From assembly GCF_021049285.1 (NCBI RefSeq), contig NZ_CP088017.1:2429380-2493379 (forward strand): DNA of 64,000 nucleotides, read 5' to 3'. The DNA comes from Ruania halotolerans. Its GTDB lineage: Bacteria > Actinomycetota > Actinomycetes > Actinomycetales > Beutenbergiaceae. Positions 16,431 to 24,805 of this stretch are shown in pieces. The notes under the pieces were generated by a model. The model saw only the letters and a program-made list of their open reading frames with translations, had not been told where the DNA came from and searched no databases. A program made the position numbers and the translations under genes. How positions within the stretch are numbered: the first letter of the stretch is position 1; every line of letters starts with the position of its first letter.

Positions 16431-19040
16431 TCAGGTCAGCCGCTGTTCCTCCCCCGCTCGCAGCCGGACTGGCCCGTAGGATCGCACGCCACCAGGGGTG
16501 AGGAGTTCGAGTCGGTTCACCTCCACGGTGCCGTAGCGACACTCCAGGCGCGGGCCATCGTCCTCGTGACGAAGGCTTCCCCACCCGCGATCGAGCAGCA
16601 GCGGCCAGGCACCGCCCCGCGGCGGGCGGGACATCCGGAGCACACCGGTGGTGGCGTCCCACCGTTGCCCGGTGCGTGCCTCCAGCACGCTCCAGCCGGA
16701 GAGAGCGCGCACGTAGTGGTCACCACATTCCACCTGGTTGTACGGATTGCGCCGACGCCCGTCATACCGGGCCCACAGTCCCGTGAGGATCTGCTCGGCC
16801 TCCGCGTCGAGTCCCTCCATCAGGCAATGCGCGGCCACCTGGTACTCCACCCCGGTCCAGACCTCGTCGGCGTACCGGGTCGGTACCTCCGGGCGGCCGC
16901 CGTGTGGCCACGTGCACACGATGAGCCCGGTCTCCGCACCCTCGGCGAACACGCGGTACGGGTGCTCGAACCCGGTGAAGTCAGTGCGCAGATTATGGCG
17001 CACCACCGACCGCAGGGCGGTGCGCACATGCTCGGCGGGCAGCAGGTGACCCAGGTCCAGCGTGTGCGCCCACCATTGCCCGAAGAGTTGATCGGCCAGG
17101 CAGCCGTGGCCCCATTGAAACTCCCGGGGATCGCCGTTCTCGAGGACCTGCCGGTAGTACTCACCGGTGAACAGGGCCTCGTCGTAGGCCGCCGAGGACC
17201 GTTCGAAGGCGTCACGCCAGTGCGTGGCCGCGGCCTCATCCTCGGTGAGCAGCGCCAGCTCCTCGGCTGCACGCACCGCCGCCAGCCACAGAGTGCCCAT
17301 GAAGGAATTGACACCGGCGAGGTCGATGTCGTGCGTGGAGGGCTGGATGCCGTGCAGCACTCCGGTCTCGTCGGGATCCCATCGGCCCGCCACGTGGTGC
17401 ATCAGCCGTTCCACCTGCGGGCGGTAGCGCGCCAACCACGCCGCACCCGCCCCGGTGCGTACCTCGCGGTAGGTCTTCAGCACGGTGCCGAGCATCCCAT
17501 CCAGCGCGGGCTCGTCCGGTCCCCCGATCGGACGGTCCCACAGCTGGCCCAGGCTGGTCGGCAGGATCAGCCGGTGCGGGATCGACCCGTCCGGTGCCTG
17601 CAACACGTCGAAGTCACTTTCACGCATATCCCGCTCCAGCTCCGGGAACAGCTTCGCCAGGCCTTGTTCGTAGGTGAACACGTGTGTGCAGTTCAGCGGG
17701 CAGGAGCCACCCACATCCCCGGACCACATGGTGGTGGACGCCCCCTGGACTCCCTCAAAACCGTAGAAGTGGCCATCAGCGGTGCGGAAGAAGGTGGGGC
17801 TGCGCACCACGGCCGGCAGCGCCGCCAGATGCTCAACCGCCTGCTCCCCCAGTGAACTCTCCGTGAGTGTGCGGATCCATGCAGCCGTGTCGCGGTGCAG
17901 TGGTTCCCACTGGTCTGCCACCGTCTCGAGCACCTCGATGGCATCGGAGAACTGGGTCGTGTAGTGGTTGCCGAGCCAGTATCGACTCGATCCCCACTCG
18001 GGCCGGACTCCACCGAACTGGGTGAAGTTCATGTGCCGGTTCGGCAGATGCCAGGTCAGCGCCAGCCGCAGCCGGGCGCTCTCCCCCGGCTCGAGATGGA
18101 AGGGCACGGCCAGTCCACCATTCCAGGTGCTGCCCTCCGGACTCGGCCCGGCGGCCGACCAGGGACCTGTCGGCTGCGGATCGGCCATCGACGGCGGCAT
18201 GTGCGCCCAGTCCCGGGGTCCGAAGGGCTGGCGAGCGCCGAGGAAGTCGAGGAACTGGTCGGCGCTGGTGAACGCGGGCAGGGCCGTGGTGCCGGGCGTA
18301 TCGGCGGCCAGCACCACCTGTCCGGCGCCATGGTGATCGGGCGCCAGGGTGTGGTTCTCCATCACCAGGGCCGTCCAGTTCCGACGGCGGTCGGTGCGGT
18401 TGGTGTTGCCGCCATACCCGGGCGAGCGGACGCCGTCGGGAGGAAGGGCGCCATCGGCGCCCAGCGGGTTCTGCATGGCGGCACCGAACCATCCGTGCGT
18501 AGGTACCTCGGAGGTGTTCGTGACCCGCACGGTGAACAGTGCGGCCGGAAGCGAACTGCGGGCGGTGTCCAGCGGCACCAGTGGTGTCATCGCCTCCAGG
18601 TGCACCGCCACCGGGAGATCGTCGTCGTGATAGTCGATTCGCCCGGCTGGGTAGACCCCGCGAAAGGTGGTGCCCTGCACCCCCCGGTGCCGGGTGAGCA
18701 GTTCGCGCTGCCAGGTGGGGACGTGATCGTCGTTGACCATCGGGGTGCGAGTCTGCTCCGGCGGGGCCGGGGGCGCCTGTAGTACCCGGATCTCGTTCGA
18801 CGGTGGCTCCCACTGGGCCACCCGTAGCGCGAACAGTGCCCCCGGTAGTTCACCTCGGTGGTTGCCGAGGTGGTGCAGTTGCCACTGCCGTAACCCGCCA
18901 TCGGCCGCGAGCGCCAGGTTGCCGGTACCGATGCCGCCGAGCGGGAGGGCCACGTGCCGTCCCTCGGTGTGCTCGATCGCGCGGACCGACGCGGGCACGA
19001 GCGGGGTGTCGTCAGTGCTCTCGGGGGTCTGCTCACTCAC
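16431..19040 (-). CDS. Glycoside hydrolase family 116 enzyme, candidate exo-beta-D-arabinofuranosidase
   Basis: At 869 residues it has the GH116 two-part architecture. The N-terminal sandwich opens with ALPLGGIGTGNLALAADGGL (residues 31-50). The (alpha/alpha)6 domain carries CPLNCTHVFTYEQGLAKLFPE (E458, probable nucleophile) and STHDIDLAGVNSFMGTLW (D571, probable acid/base). GH116 includes beta-glucosidases, beta-xylosidases and the beta-D-arabinofuranosidase ExoMA2 of Microbacterium. No signal peptide is seen, so it acts in the cytoplasm on imported oligosaccharides. It is the last gene of an operon with GH172, GH183 and a sugar importer, a context that favours removal of beta-D-arabinofuranosyl caps. 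Family membership is firm; the specificity is inferred. Confidence 0.88.
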   Translation of the reverse strand: MSEQTPESTDDTPLVPASVRAIEHTEGRHVALPLGGIGTGNLALAADGGLRQWQLHHLGNHRGELPGALFALRVAQWEPPSNEIRVLQAPPAPPEQTRTPMVNDDHVPTWQRELLTRHRGVQGTTFRGVYPAGRIDYHDDDLPVAVHLEAMTPLVPLDTARSSLPAALFTVRVTNTSEVPTHGWFGAAMQNPLGADGALPPDGVRSPGYGGNTNRTDRRRNWTALVMENHTLAPDHHGAGQVVLAADTPGTTALPAFTSADQFLDFLGARQPFGPRDWAHMPPSMADPQPTGPWSAAGPSPEGSTWNGGLAVPFHLEPGESARLRLALTWHLPNRHMNFTQFGGVRPEWGSSRYWLGNHYTTQFSDAIEVLETVADQWEPLHRDTAAWIRTLTESSLGEQAVEHLAALPAVVRSPTFFRTADGHFYGFEGVQGASTTMWSGDVGGSCPLNCTHVFTYEQGLAKLFPELERDMRESDFDVLQAPDGSIPHRLILPTSLGQLWDRPIGGPDEPALDGMLGTVLKTYREVRTGAGAAWLARYRPQVERLMHHVAGRWDPDETGVLHGIQPSTHDIDLAGVNSFMGTLWLAAVRAAEELALLTEDEAAATHWRDAFERSSAAYDEALFTGEYYRQVLENGDPREFQWGHGCLADQLFGQWWAHTLDLGHLLPAEHVRTALRSVVRHNLRTDFTGFEHPYRVFAEGAETGLIVCTWPHGGRPEVPTRYADEVWTGVEYQVAAHCLMEGLDAEAEQILTGLWARYDGRRRNPYNQVECGDHYVRALSGWSVLEARTGQRWDATTGVLRMSRPPRGGAWPLLLDRGWGSLRHEDDGPRLECRYGTVEVNRLELLTPGGVRSYGPVRLRAGEEQRLT

Positions 19041-19053
19041 TGGGGCGCCTCAC

Positions 19054-19977
19054 CTACTTGATCCCCGAGATGCGGATCCCGGAGATGATGTACCGCTGGA
19101 AGATCAGGAAGAGCACGATCACTGGCATCGCCGCCATGGTGGACCCGGCGAGCAGGAGCCCGTACTCAACCCTGCGTTCGGATCGGAAGGTGGCCAGGTA
19201 TTGCTGGATCTGGGTCAGCGGCGAGTCCGGTTCGGTGATCGTGAGCACCGGCCACACGTACGCGTTCCAGAACACCAGGAACGAGGTGATCCCGACCACC
19301 ACGAACACTGGTTTGGACATCGGCAGGAAGATCAAGGTGAAGATCCGCCACCGGCCGGCCCCATCCAGGAGGGCGGCCTCCTCCAGGGAACTCGGGATGC
19401 CCAGGTAGAACTGGCGGATGAAGAAGGTGTGGATACCTGCCGCCGCCCCGGGCACCAGGAGCACCCAGAAGGTGTTCAACATCCCCATCCGGGTCACCAC
19501 GATGTAGGAGGTGATCAAGATGGCCATCTGCGGGATGAACATGGTGGAGAGCACGGCCACCCAGAGCACGTTCTTGAACGCGAAGTCCAGCCGGGCGAAG
19601 GCGTACGCCGCCATCGAGTTCACTGCAAGGGTCAGCGTGGCGAACGCCACCGCACCGGCGAAGGAGACGGCGAGGGCGCGCGTGAAGCTGGGGTCGGCAA
19701 GGATCTCCGTGTAGTTCTGCGGCATCCATACGTCGGGGAAGAACTGGAACGGGGAGGTGACCACCTCATTGCGTGCCTTGAACCCGGAGATCGCCATCCA
19801 GGCGAGCGGGAACAACGCGGCCATGATGATGATCGCCGCGAGCAGGAAGCGGAACACGAACGAGACGGCGCCACCGGAGCGGGAGGAGGACCGGTACCAC
19901 GAACGTTTGGCGAGGGGCGCCGGCTCGGTGGGGCCGCCGTCGGGAGCTGTGATCTGCTGGGTCGGAAGAGCTGCCAT
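19054..19977 (-). CDS. Carbohydrate ABC transporter permease (MalG type)
   Basis: The 307-residue protein has an N-terminal cytosolic leader, six predicted membrane helices, and the EAA loop EEAALLDGAGRWRIFTLIFL that docks the ATPase. The C-terminal TMAAMPVIVLFLIFQRYIISG is typical of MalG-like permeases. Its ATG shares one base with the stop of the other permease (TGATG), so the pair is co-translated. No ATPase gene lies in the operon; such actinobacterial importers commonly use a shared MsiK-type ATPase encoded elsewhere. Confidence 0.94.
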   Translation of the reverse strand: MAALPTQQITAPDGGPTEPAPLAKRSWYRSSSRSGGAVSFVFRFLLAAIIIMAALFPLAWMAISGFKARNEVVTSPFQFFPDVWMPQNYTEILADPSFTRALAVSFAGAVAFATLTLAVNSMAAYAFARLDFAFKNVLWVAVLSTMFIPQMAILITSYIVVTRMGMLNTFWVLLVPGAAAGIHTFFIRQFYLGIPSSLEEAALLDGAGRWRIFTLIFLPMSKPVFVVVGITSFLVFWNAYVWPVLTITEPDSPLTQIQQYLATFRSERRVEYGLLLAGSTMAAMPVIVLFLIFQRYIISGIRISGIK

Positions 19978-20912
19978 CAGCCGTCCACCGCCTTCTCGGA
20001 GTTGATGAGCTTGAAGATCACCGCACTGATCGCGCCGAGCACCAGGAACAACAGCAGCGCCGCCGCGATCGGGTACCCGAGGTAGAGATCGTTGGTGAAC
20101 TTCTGGAAGATCAGTAGATTCGGGAGCAGCGTGGACTGCGTGGGACCGCCCTGGGTCATCACCAGGGGCAGTTCGTACTGCTGGATCGTGGCCACGAAGG
20201 TGGTGACCAGGACGTACAGCAGGATGTTCTTCATCAGCGGGATGGTGATGAAGAACGTGCGCTGGAACCAGTTCGCACCCTCCATCTCCGCGGCCTCGTA
20301 GTAGCTCTCCGGGATGTCCAGCAACCCGGCGAGCATGATCAGCGAGGCGAGTCCGAGGCCGATCCAGATCGCAGGTACCGAAATGGCCAGTAGTGCCGTG
20401 CGAGCACTTCCGATCCAGGCCACATCCGATCCGCCGAACGAGCTGATGAGGAAGTTCAGCAGCCCTTGCCGGTACTCGAAGATGAGAACGAACACGATGG
20501 AGGCGATCACGAACGAGATCACCGACGGGATGTAGATGCTCACTTTGAGCACTCCGGCCATCCGCGCGCTCATCGTCTTCACCAGATTCGCGAAGGCGAA
20601 GGCAATGAGCAGAATCGCCGGCACTGTGATGGCGGAGAACGTCAGGCCGCGGCCGATCGACGCCCAGAACACCGGGTCCTCCAGCACGATCCGGAAGTTG
20701 CGTAACCCCACGAACACTGAGCTTTCGTAGAAGCTCCACTGATAGAAGCTGACCACCCACGCGTACACGAGCGGCCAGACCACGAAGATGCTGAGCAGGA
20801 TCACCGCGGGGGCGATCATGGCGAAAGCGATCCTGTTGTCCTTGTGCTTCGGGCGCCGCCGCCCGCTGGGCGAGGCTCCGGCCCGGGCCGCCGTCGCAGT
20901 CTTGGTCCTCAT
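19977..20912 (-). CDS. Carbohydrate ABC transporter permease (MalF/UgpA type)
   Basis: The 311-residue inner-membrane protein has six helices and the EAA loop YYEAAEMEGANWFQRTFFIT around residue 205. The sequence VTQGGPTQSTLL near the last loops is typical of sugar-ABC permeases of the MalF/UgpA/LacF group. It pairs with the downstream permease and the upstream binding protein. A strong 30-bp palindrome lies between its start and the end of the binding-protein gene and may reduce permease expression relative to the binding protein. Confidence 0.94.
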   Translation of the reverse strand: MRTKTATAARAGASPSGRRRPKHKDNRIAFAMIAPAVILLSIFVVWPLVYAWVVSFYQWSFYESSVFVGLRNFRIVLEDPVFWASIGRGLTFSAITVPAILLIAFAFANLVKTMSARMAGVLKVSIYIPSVISFVIASIVFVLIFEYRQGLLNFLISSFGGSDVAWIGSARTALLAISVPAIWIGLGLASLIMLAGLLDIPESYYEAAEMEGANWFQRTFFITIPLMKNILLYVLVTTFVATIQQYELPLVMTQGGPTQSTLLPNLLIFQKFTNDLYLGYPIAAALLLFLVLGAISAVIFKLINSEKAVDG

Positions 20913-20933
20913 GCCACCACTCCTCGTGATGAG

Positions 20934-20963
20934 GGTCGGGCGCCGCCGCGGCGGCGCCCGACC
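20934..20963 (-). terminator. 30-bp perfect palindrome between binding-protein and permease genes
   Basis: The sequence is a perfect GC-only-core inverted repeat centred between 20948 and 20949, able to form a hairpin of roughly 13 pairs. No T-tract follows. Placed directly after the solute-binding-protein stop, it suits a partial terminator or mRNA-stabilising hairpin that yields more binding protein than permease, as in other sugar ABC operons. Confidence 0.65.
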
Positions 20964-20968
20964 TACGG

Positions 20969-22306
20969 TCAGGAGCCGGTGCCCGCCAGCTCGGAGTTCG
21001 CGATCTCGGTGGCGATCTTGTCGTTCGCTGTCGCCAGTGCCTCATCCACCGGGGTCCCCTGCATCGCTGCCTCGATGGCTTCACCCATCGCGAGGGAGAC
21101 GTTCCACGGGTAGGCGGGCTCCTGTTGGGCGAACGGCACGATATCGGTTTGGATGGTCTCGTTCCACGGATTGATCGAGTCCACGTCCGGGAGTTCGGCG
21201 ATCACATCCGCCACGGACTGGCGCGGGGAGACCTTCGAGAACACGGTGGCTTCGAAGAAGGGGACCACGTTCTCCGGATCACCGCCGAGGGACCACTCGA
21301 TGAAGTCGGCTGCCTCGGCGGAGACGTCACTGTTGCCGTCCACCACCCAGGTCCAGCCGCCGAGCGTGGCGGTGGTCTCCCCCGGCTCGCCGCTGAAGCT
21401 GGGCATCGCGGCCACTTCGGTGACCTCAGCAATCTCCGGGTAGTCCGCGAGGAGTTGGCTGGCCGCCCAGGAGCCGTTCGCCATCATGGCGAACTCACCC
21501 TCCCCGTAGGGGGTGGCGTCGGCGTAGCCGATCCCATCGCCGGGAGGGAGTGCGCCCGAGTCGAAGAGGTCCTGGAACGCCTGCAGCAACGGGGCGAAGT
21601 CGTCATTGGCGGCCGGCTCGGACCAGTCCTGGCTGATCGGCAGATGGCCGGCCACGTTCCACTGGTAACCCCAGGTGGACCAGGACATGTCCACCGAAGT
21701 CTGCGCCAGTCGCATCCCGAAGACCTGATCGTCGGTCAGCTGCTCGGCATAGTCGATCAGTTCCTCCCATGAGCTCGGCGGGCCGGAGAGGCCGGCCTCG
21801 TCGAACAGATCAGTGCGGTAGTAGAGCACGGCGGAGGGTTCCACCAGCATGGGGTAGCCGAAGTGTTCACCGTCGGCCGAGACTGATTCGAGCACGTTCT
21901 CCTGCAGGTCGCTCCACGCCTCTTCGCTGATCAGGTCGGTGAGCGCGGTGATCTGGCTGGTGCGCGCGGCATCCCGGATGTCCCCGTAGTTCATCGTGCG
22001 CACATCCGGGGCGTTACCTGCGGCCTGCGCCGCAGTCATCCGCTGTTCCCAGGCGTCCGCGGGGACCACCGTCAGGTTGACGTGCACCTCGTCCTGGGAC
22101 TCGTTGTAGGCGTCCACGACGCTCTCGTACCATTCGTTCTCCTCGTCGGTGAACTGGCTTTGCCAGAAAGTCACCTCCGTGGCGCCGTCAGGAGCATCGC
22201 CGCCGCCGTTGCCGGAATCCTCGGGTGTTCCTGAGCATGCGGTCAACGCGAGGCCGACCGTCACCATGGCGGCCAGGCCGCCGAGCACTGCGCGGGTGGT
22301 TCGCAT
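20969..22306 (-). CDS. Extracellular sugar-binding lipoprotein of ABC importer
   Basis: The 445-residue lipoprotein has the signal GGLAAMVTVGLALTAC (lipid-attached C24) and a family-1 solute-binding fold. It shows VTFWQSQFTDEENEWYESVV, YPMLVEPSAVLYYRTDLFDEAGL, EFAMMANGSWAASQL and the closing SP-x-R motif in SPRQSVADVIAEL. It should bind an oligosaccharide outside the membrane and deliver it to the two permeases encoded next. Given GH172, GH183 and GH116 in the same operon, the likely ligand is a D-arabinofuranose oligosaccharide, but specificity cannot be read from sequence. Confidence 0.92.
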   Translation of the reverse strand: MRTTRAVLGGLAAMVTVGLALTACSGTPEDSGNGGGDAPDGATEVTFWQSQFTDEENEWYESVVDAYNESQDEVHVNLTVVPADAWEQRMTAAQAAGNAPDVRTMNYGDIRDAARTSQITALTDLISEEAWSDLQENVLESVSADGEHFGYPMLVEPSAVLYYRTDLFDEAGLSGPPSSWEELIDYAEQLTDDQVFGMRLAQTSVDMSWSTWGYQWNVAGHLPISQDWSEPAANDDFAPLLQAFQDLFDSGALPPGDGIGYADATPYGEGEFAMMANGSWAASQLLADYPEIAEVTEVAAMPSFSGEPGETTATLGGWTWVVDGNSDVSAEAADFIEWSLGGDPENVVPFFEATVFSKVSPRQSVADVIAELPDVDSINPWNETIQTDIVPFAQQEPAYPWNVSLAMGEAIEAAMQGTPVDEALATANDKIATEIANSELAGTGS

Positions 22307-22325
22307 CTCATCCTCCTTGATGGGT

Positions 22326-22341
22326 GACTCGTCGATGAGTC
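22326..22341 (-). other. Small inverted repeat between GH183 and binding-protein genes
   Basis: GACTC and GAGTC flank GTCGAT in the 42-base gap just before the binding-protein ribosome site. It could form a short hairpin affecting translation or mRNA processing, or be chance. There is no independent support. Confidence 0.2.
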
Positions 22342-22348
22342 GGGTGGT

Positions 22349-23503
22349 TTATCGGGTCACCAGATCGGCGCTGTACCAGAAAACGTTGTAGGGGCCCCAG
22401 AGGGAGAGTGAGAAGTAGATCGTCTGACCATCCTCACTGACATACCGGGGATTGGTGTAGGGGCCGTAGAGGCCGGGCGTCTCCTCCTGGGTGGTCAGGG
22501 TGACCGACTCCCCCCACGGCCCCCATGGGGTGAGCCCTTCGGCGAGCACAGCGTCCTCGTTCTCCAGATAGGTCATCAGCCACCGGTCGAGTTGTGGGTG
22601 GTACATCACCGACAGCTCCCCGACCGGTGCCTCGATGAGCGTCTGAGCCTCGTCCATCACCTCGGACCAGATCGGCTCGCCGGAGTCGTCGGTACCGGCG
22701 AAGTAGCGGTACGCATTCAGGTCCTCGACTGCACTGGTGGTGGCCGGCACCTTCATCAGCTGGACGCTGCCGAAGCGCCCCGAGGGAATGGACCAGAAAT
22801 AGACGAACTCCTCTCCGTCCTCCTCCACGAGCGCCGCCGAGACCTGGACGAAGTGGGAGTCGCCCGGCCACTGGGGAGCGTCCAGGACCTCCCAGGTGGC
22901 GCCGTCGTCAGTCGATCGGACCAGGCCCGCATGGTTGGCGTCCCACTGGCCGGCCTCGCCCCAGAAGCTCACCGACATGTACTGCAGGTAGAGCGTGTCC
23001 TCCACGGCGAACCCGTGGGTGGGGATCTTGGTGACCTCTCCCTCACCGTTGTTCGGATCGTGCTCACCCGGTGCCACCTCGAGCGCGAGGCCGACGTCGT
23101 CCCGCACCCAATCATCGAACGTGATCCCGTCCGTGGGGTCGTCATCGGTGGTCCAGGCCACCGCATTGGATCGCCAGTTGCCGCCCCCGCCGCCGAACGC
23201 GTCCGGGGCCCGCGTGCCGAAGGTGTCACCGAAGACGAAATAGGTGCGCTCCCCCGCGGTGAACATCGAGCCAAGGTCGGTCCCCGCGATGGCGACCGAC
23301 TCAGTGTCGTTGATCGTCGAGTCCGGGCCGGTGAGCTGGGCGATCTGCGTCACGTTGGCGACCTCGGTGACGAGGAACTCGCCGCCCGGGTCACCGCCAC
23401 CTGCAGGCGGTGCTCCGCCGCCGGTGCCCGGGTTCGAGCACGCGAGGAGGGCGAGTGTGGCCACGAGGGCCAGACCCCCAGAGACGCCGTTGCGCAACCT
23501 CAT
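22349..23503 (-). CDS. DUF4185 (GH183) lipoprotein, candidate endo-D-arabinanase
   Basis: The start at 23503 overlaps the GH172 stop (ATGA), giving 384 residues. The signal RNGVSGGLALVATLALLAC puts a lipid-modified C22 at the membrane surface. A Gly/Pro linker leads to the DUF4185 beta-propeller with YFVFGDTFGTRAP (residues 89-100), NWRSNAVAWTTDDDPTDG, VRSTDDGATWEVLD and MTYLENEDAVLAEGLTPWG. DUF4185 proteins were shown to be endo-D-arabinanases acting on mycobacterial arabinan and are now called GH183. Here it should make the first extracellular cuts before import. Activity is inferred from family and context. Confidence 0.88.
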   Translation of the reverse strand: MRLRNGVSGGLALVATLALLACSNPGTGGGAPPAGGGDPGGEFLVTEVANVTQIAQLTGPDSTINDTESVAIAGTDLGSMFTAGERTYFVFGDTFGTRAPDAFGGGGGNWRSNAVAWTTDDDPTDGITFDDWVRDDVGLALEVAPGEHDPNNGEGEVTKIPTHGFAVEDTLYLQYMSVSFWGEAGQWDANHAGLVRSTDDGATWEVLDAPQWPGDSHFVQVSAALVEEDGEEFVYFWSIPSGRFGSVQLMKVPATTSAVEDLNAYRYFAGTDDSGEPIWSEVMDEAQTLIEAPVGELSVMYHPQLDRWLMTYLENEDAVLAEGLTPWGPWGESVTLTTQEETPGLYGPYTNPRYVSEDGQTIYFSLSLWGPYNVFWYSADLVTR

Positions 23504-24588
23504 CCGATCCTCGGAAGGCGTTCGGTGACCTCGGGCAGGGTAAGCCAATCGGCCACGTGCTCCTGATACCAGTAGGCGGTCGAGGAGACGTCGTCACTGC
23601 GCCGGTTGTCATGGCCGTGTTCGATGGTCACGCGGATCGACTGACGGAAGGTCACCGGATCCTCAATGTGGAACCGGTACAGGGAGATCTGGCCGGACCA
23701 GTTCTCTCCGCCCGGCAGCGTGATCCCGTGATACATCGAGCTGTAGCTCTGCGAGGGGCACCATGCGGTATTGAAGTAGTCCTCGGTTCCGGTGCCGTGC
23801 AGGCTCGGCGGCCACGATTCGCCGTCCACGAAGATCATGTCGTCGCCCTCGCCGTACCAGTTCCACTCGTTGGTCTGGCGCAGGTTCGTCACGTTCAGGA
23901 CGCACCCGACGAAGTGGCCGCGACCGGTGGTCTCAAGGATCGTGTAGTTACCCTCTCCCGTGGTGTTCTCGCCACCGAACAGGTGCTCGGGATTCGTGCG
24001 ACCCTCCTCGGGGGCGCCGCCGGTGGGATTCTCCCGGTTCCAGCAGGCGTGGAACCGGCCCAGTCCCTCCTCGAGCTCATCGAAGGCGTCATAGTCGATG
24101 TAGTAGTAGAACCAGACGTCCTGGTCACACTCACTGGTGATCTCGAACCGGGCACCGTCGGCGAACGGCATCTGGAAGAACGAGTTCAGCCCCTTACCGT
24201 CCTCGGGGCTCATCTGCAGAGGCAGGGAGGCGAAGTTCACGGTACGGGCGTGCCCGACACCGAAGAAGTCGCCAAGGGGCACCAGCACGCTGGGTGTGTC
24301 GGCGCCGTCCCAGAAGACACGCAGGACGAGCTTGCGGAGATGGTCGCGATCGGAGGAGTCCGGACCGTCCCCGGCCGCGGGAGCCACCGTGATCCAGATG
24401 TGGTTGATCGATCCGGCACCGGAGATCTCGGCCAACGTGTGGGTCTCCCCCGGGCGCACGGTGAGGCGGTCCTCGTTCCCACCGGTGCGGTCCCAGCTGG
24501 ACACTCGCAACCGGCGGTGATCGCGGAGGCGGGGCAGGTCGCGCAGGCTGGAGCCGTAGGTGCCGTACCGCACGGGCTGGGTGGTCAT
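23500..24588 (-). CDS. GH172 (DUF2961) enzyme, candidate exo-alpha-D-arabinofuranosidase
   Basis: The 362-residue protein is a DUF2961 beta-jellyroll enzyme: GTGGNEDRLTV-like opening, ISGAGSINHIWIT, then NWYGEGDDMIFVDGESWP with E247 and HGTGTEDYFNTAWCPS with E269, which I take as the catalytic glutamate pair, and a C-terminal RVTIEHGH strand. GH172 enzymes act on alpha-fructofuranosides/difructose anhydride or alpha-D-arabinofuranosides; mycobacterial arabinan-degrading members release D-arabinose. No signal peptide is present, so it works in the cytoplasm on imported oligomers. First gene of the operon, 82 bases downstream of a perfect LacI-type palindrome. Confidence 0.9.
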   Translation of the reverse strand: MTTQPVRYGTYGSSLRDLPRLRDHRRLRVSSWDRTGGNEDRLTVRPGETHTLAEISGAGSINHIWITVAPAAGDGPDSSDRDHLRKLVLRVFWDGADTPSVLVPLGDFFGVGHARTVNFASLPLQMSPEDGKGLNSFFQMPFADGARFEITSECDQDVWFYYYIDYDAFDELEEGLGRFHACWNRENPTGGAPEEGRTNPEHLFGGENTTGEGNYTILETTGRGHFVGCVLNVTNLRQTNEWNWYGEGDDMIFVDGESWPPSLHGTGTEDYFNTAWCPSQSYSSMYHGITLPGGENWSGQISLYRFHIEDPVTFRQSIRVTIEHGHDNRRSDDVSSTAYWYQEHVADWLTLPEVTERLPRIG

Positions 24589-24670
24589 GGAGATCCTCTC
24601 CGTCGAGTCTCATCTCCCGGCATCCTGCTGACCCCGGGAGAGGCAGCATCCCAGGAGGGAAACAGAGCTG

Positions 24671-24684
24671 AGTAAACGTTTACT
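24671..24684. promoter_or_regulatory. Perfect 14-bp LacI-family operator
   Basis: AGTAAACGTTTACT is a perfect palindrome with the central CG typical of LacI/GalR-family operators. It is AT-rich in a GC-rich background. It sits between the LacI gene and the GH172 start, in the only sizeable gap (217 bases) before the glycan operon, so it most likely controls that operon. Confidence 0.8.
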
Positions 24685-24805
24685 GGCATGAGCATGCCAC
24701 CGTCACCCGCGCGTGTCAACGCCGCTTCCGACGGTCATTCACAGCGCGGGCATACCCCGGGAAAGCGGGCGCGTGCGTGGGCCTGAGTGAGAGCCCGTCG
24801 GTGGA

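Noticed and set aside
22592-23566. Long open frame opposite the GH183 gene (and many similar antisense frames, for example 18733-20085 and 52027-53766)
   Set aside because: High GC content removes stop codons opposite real genes; these frames lack domains, ribosome sites and plausible amino-acid composition.
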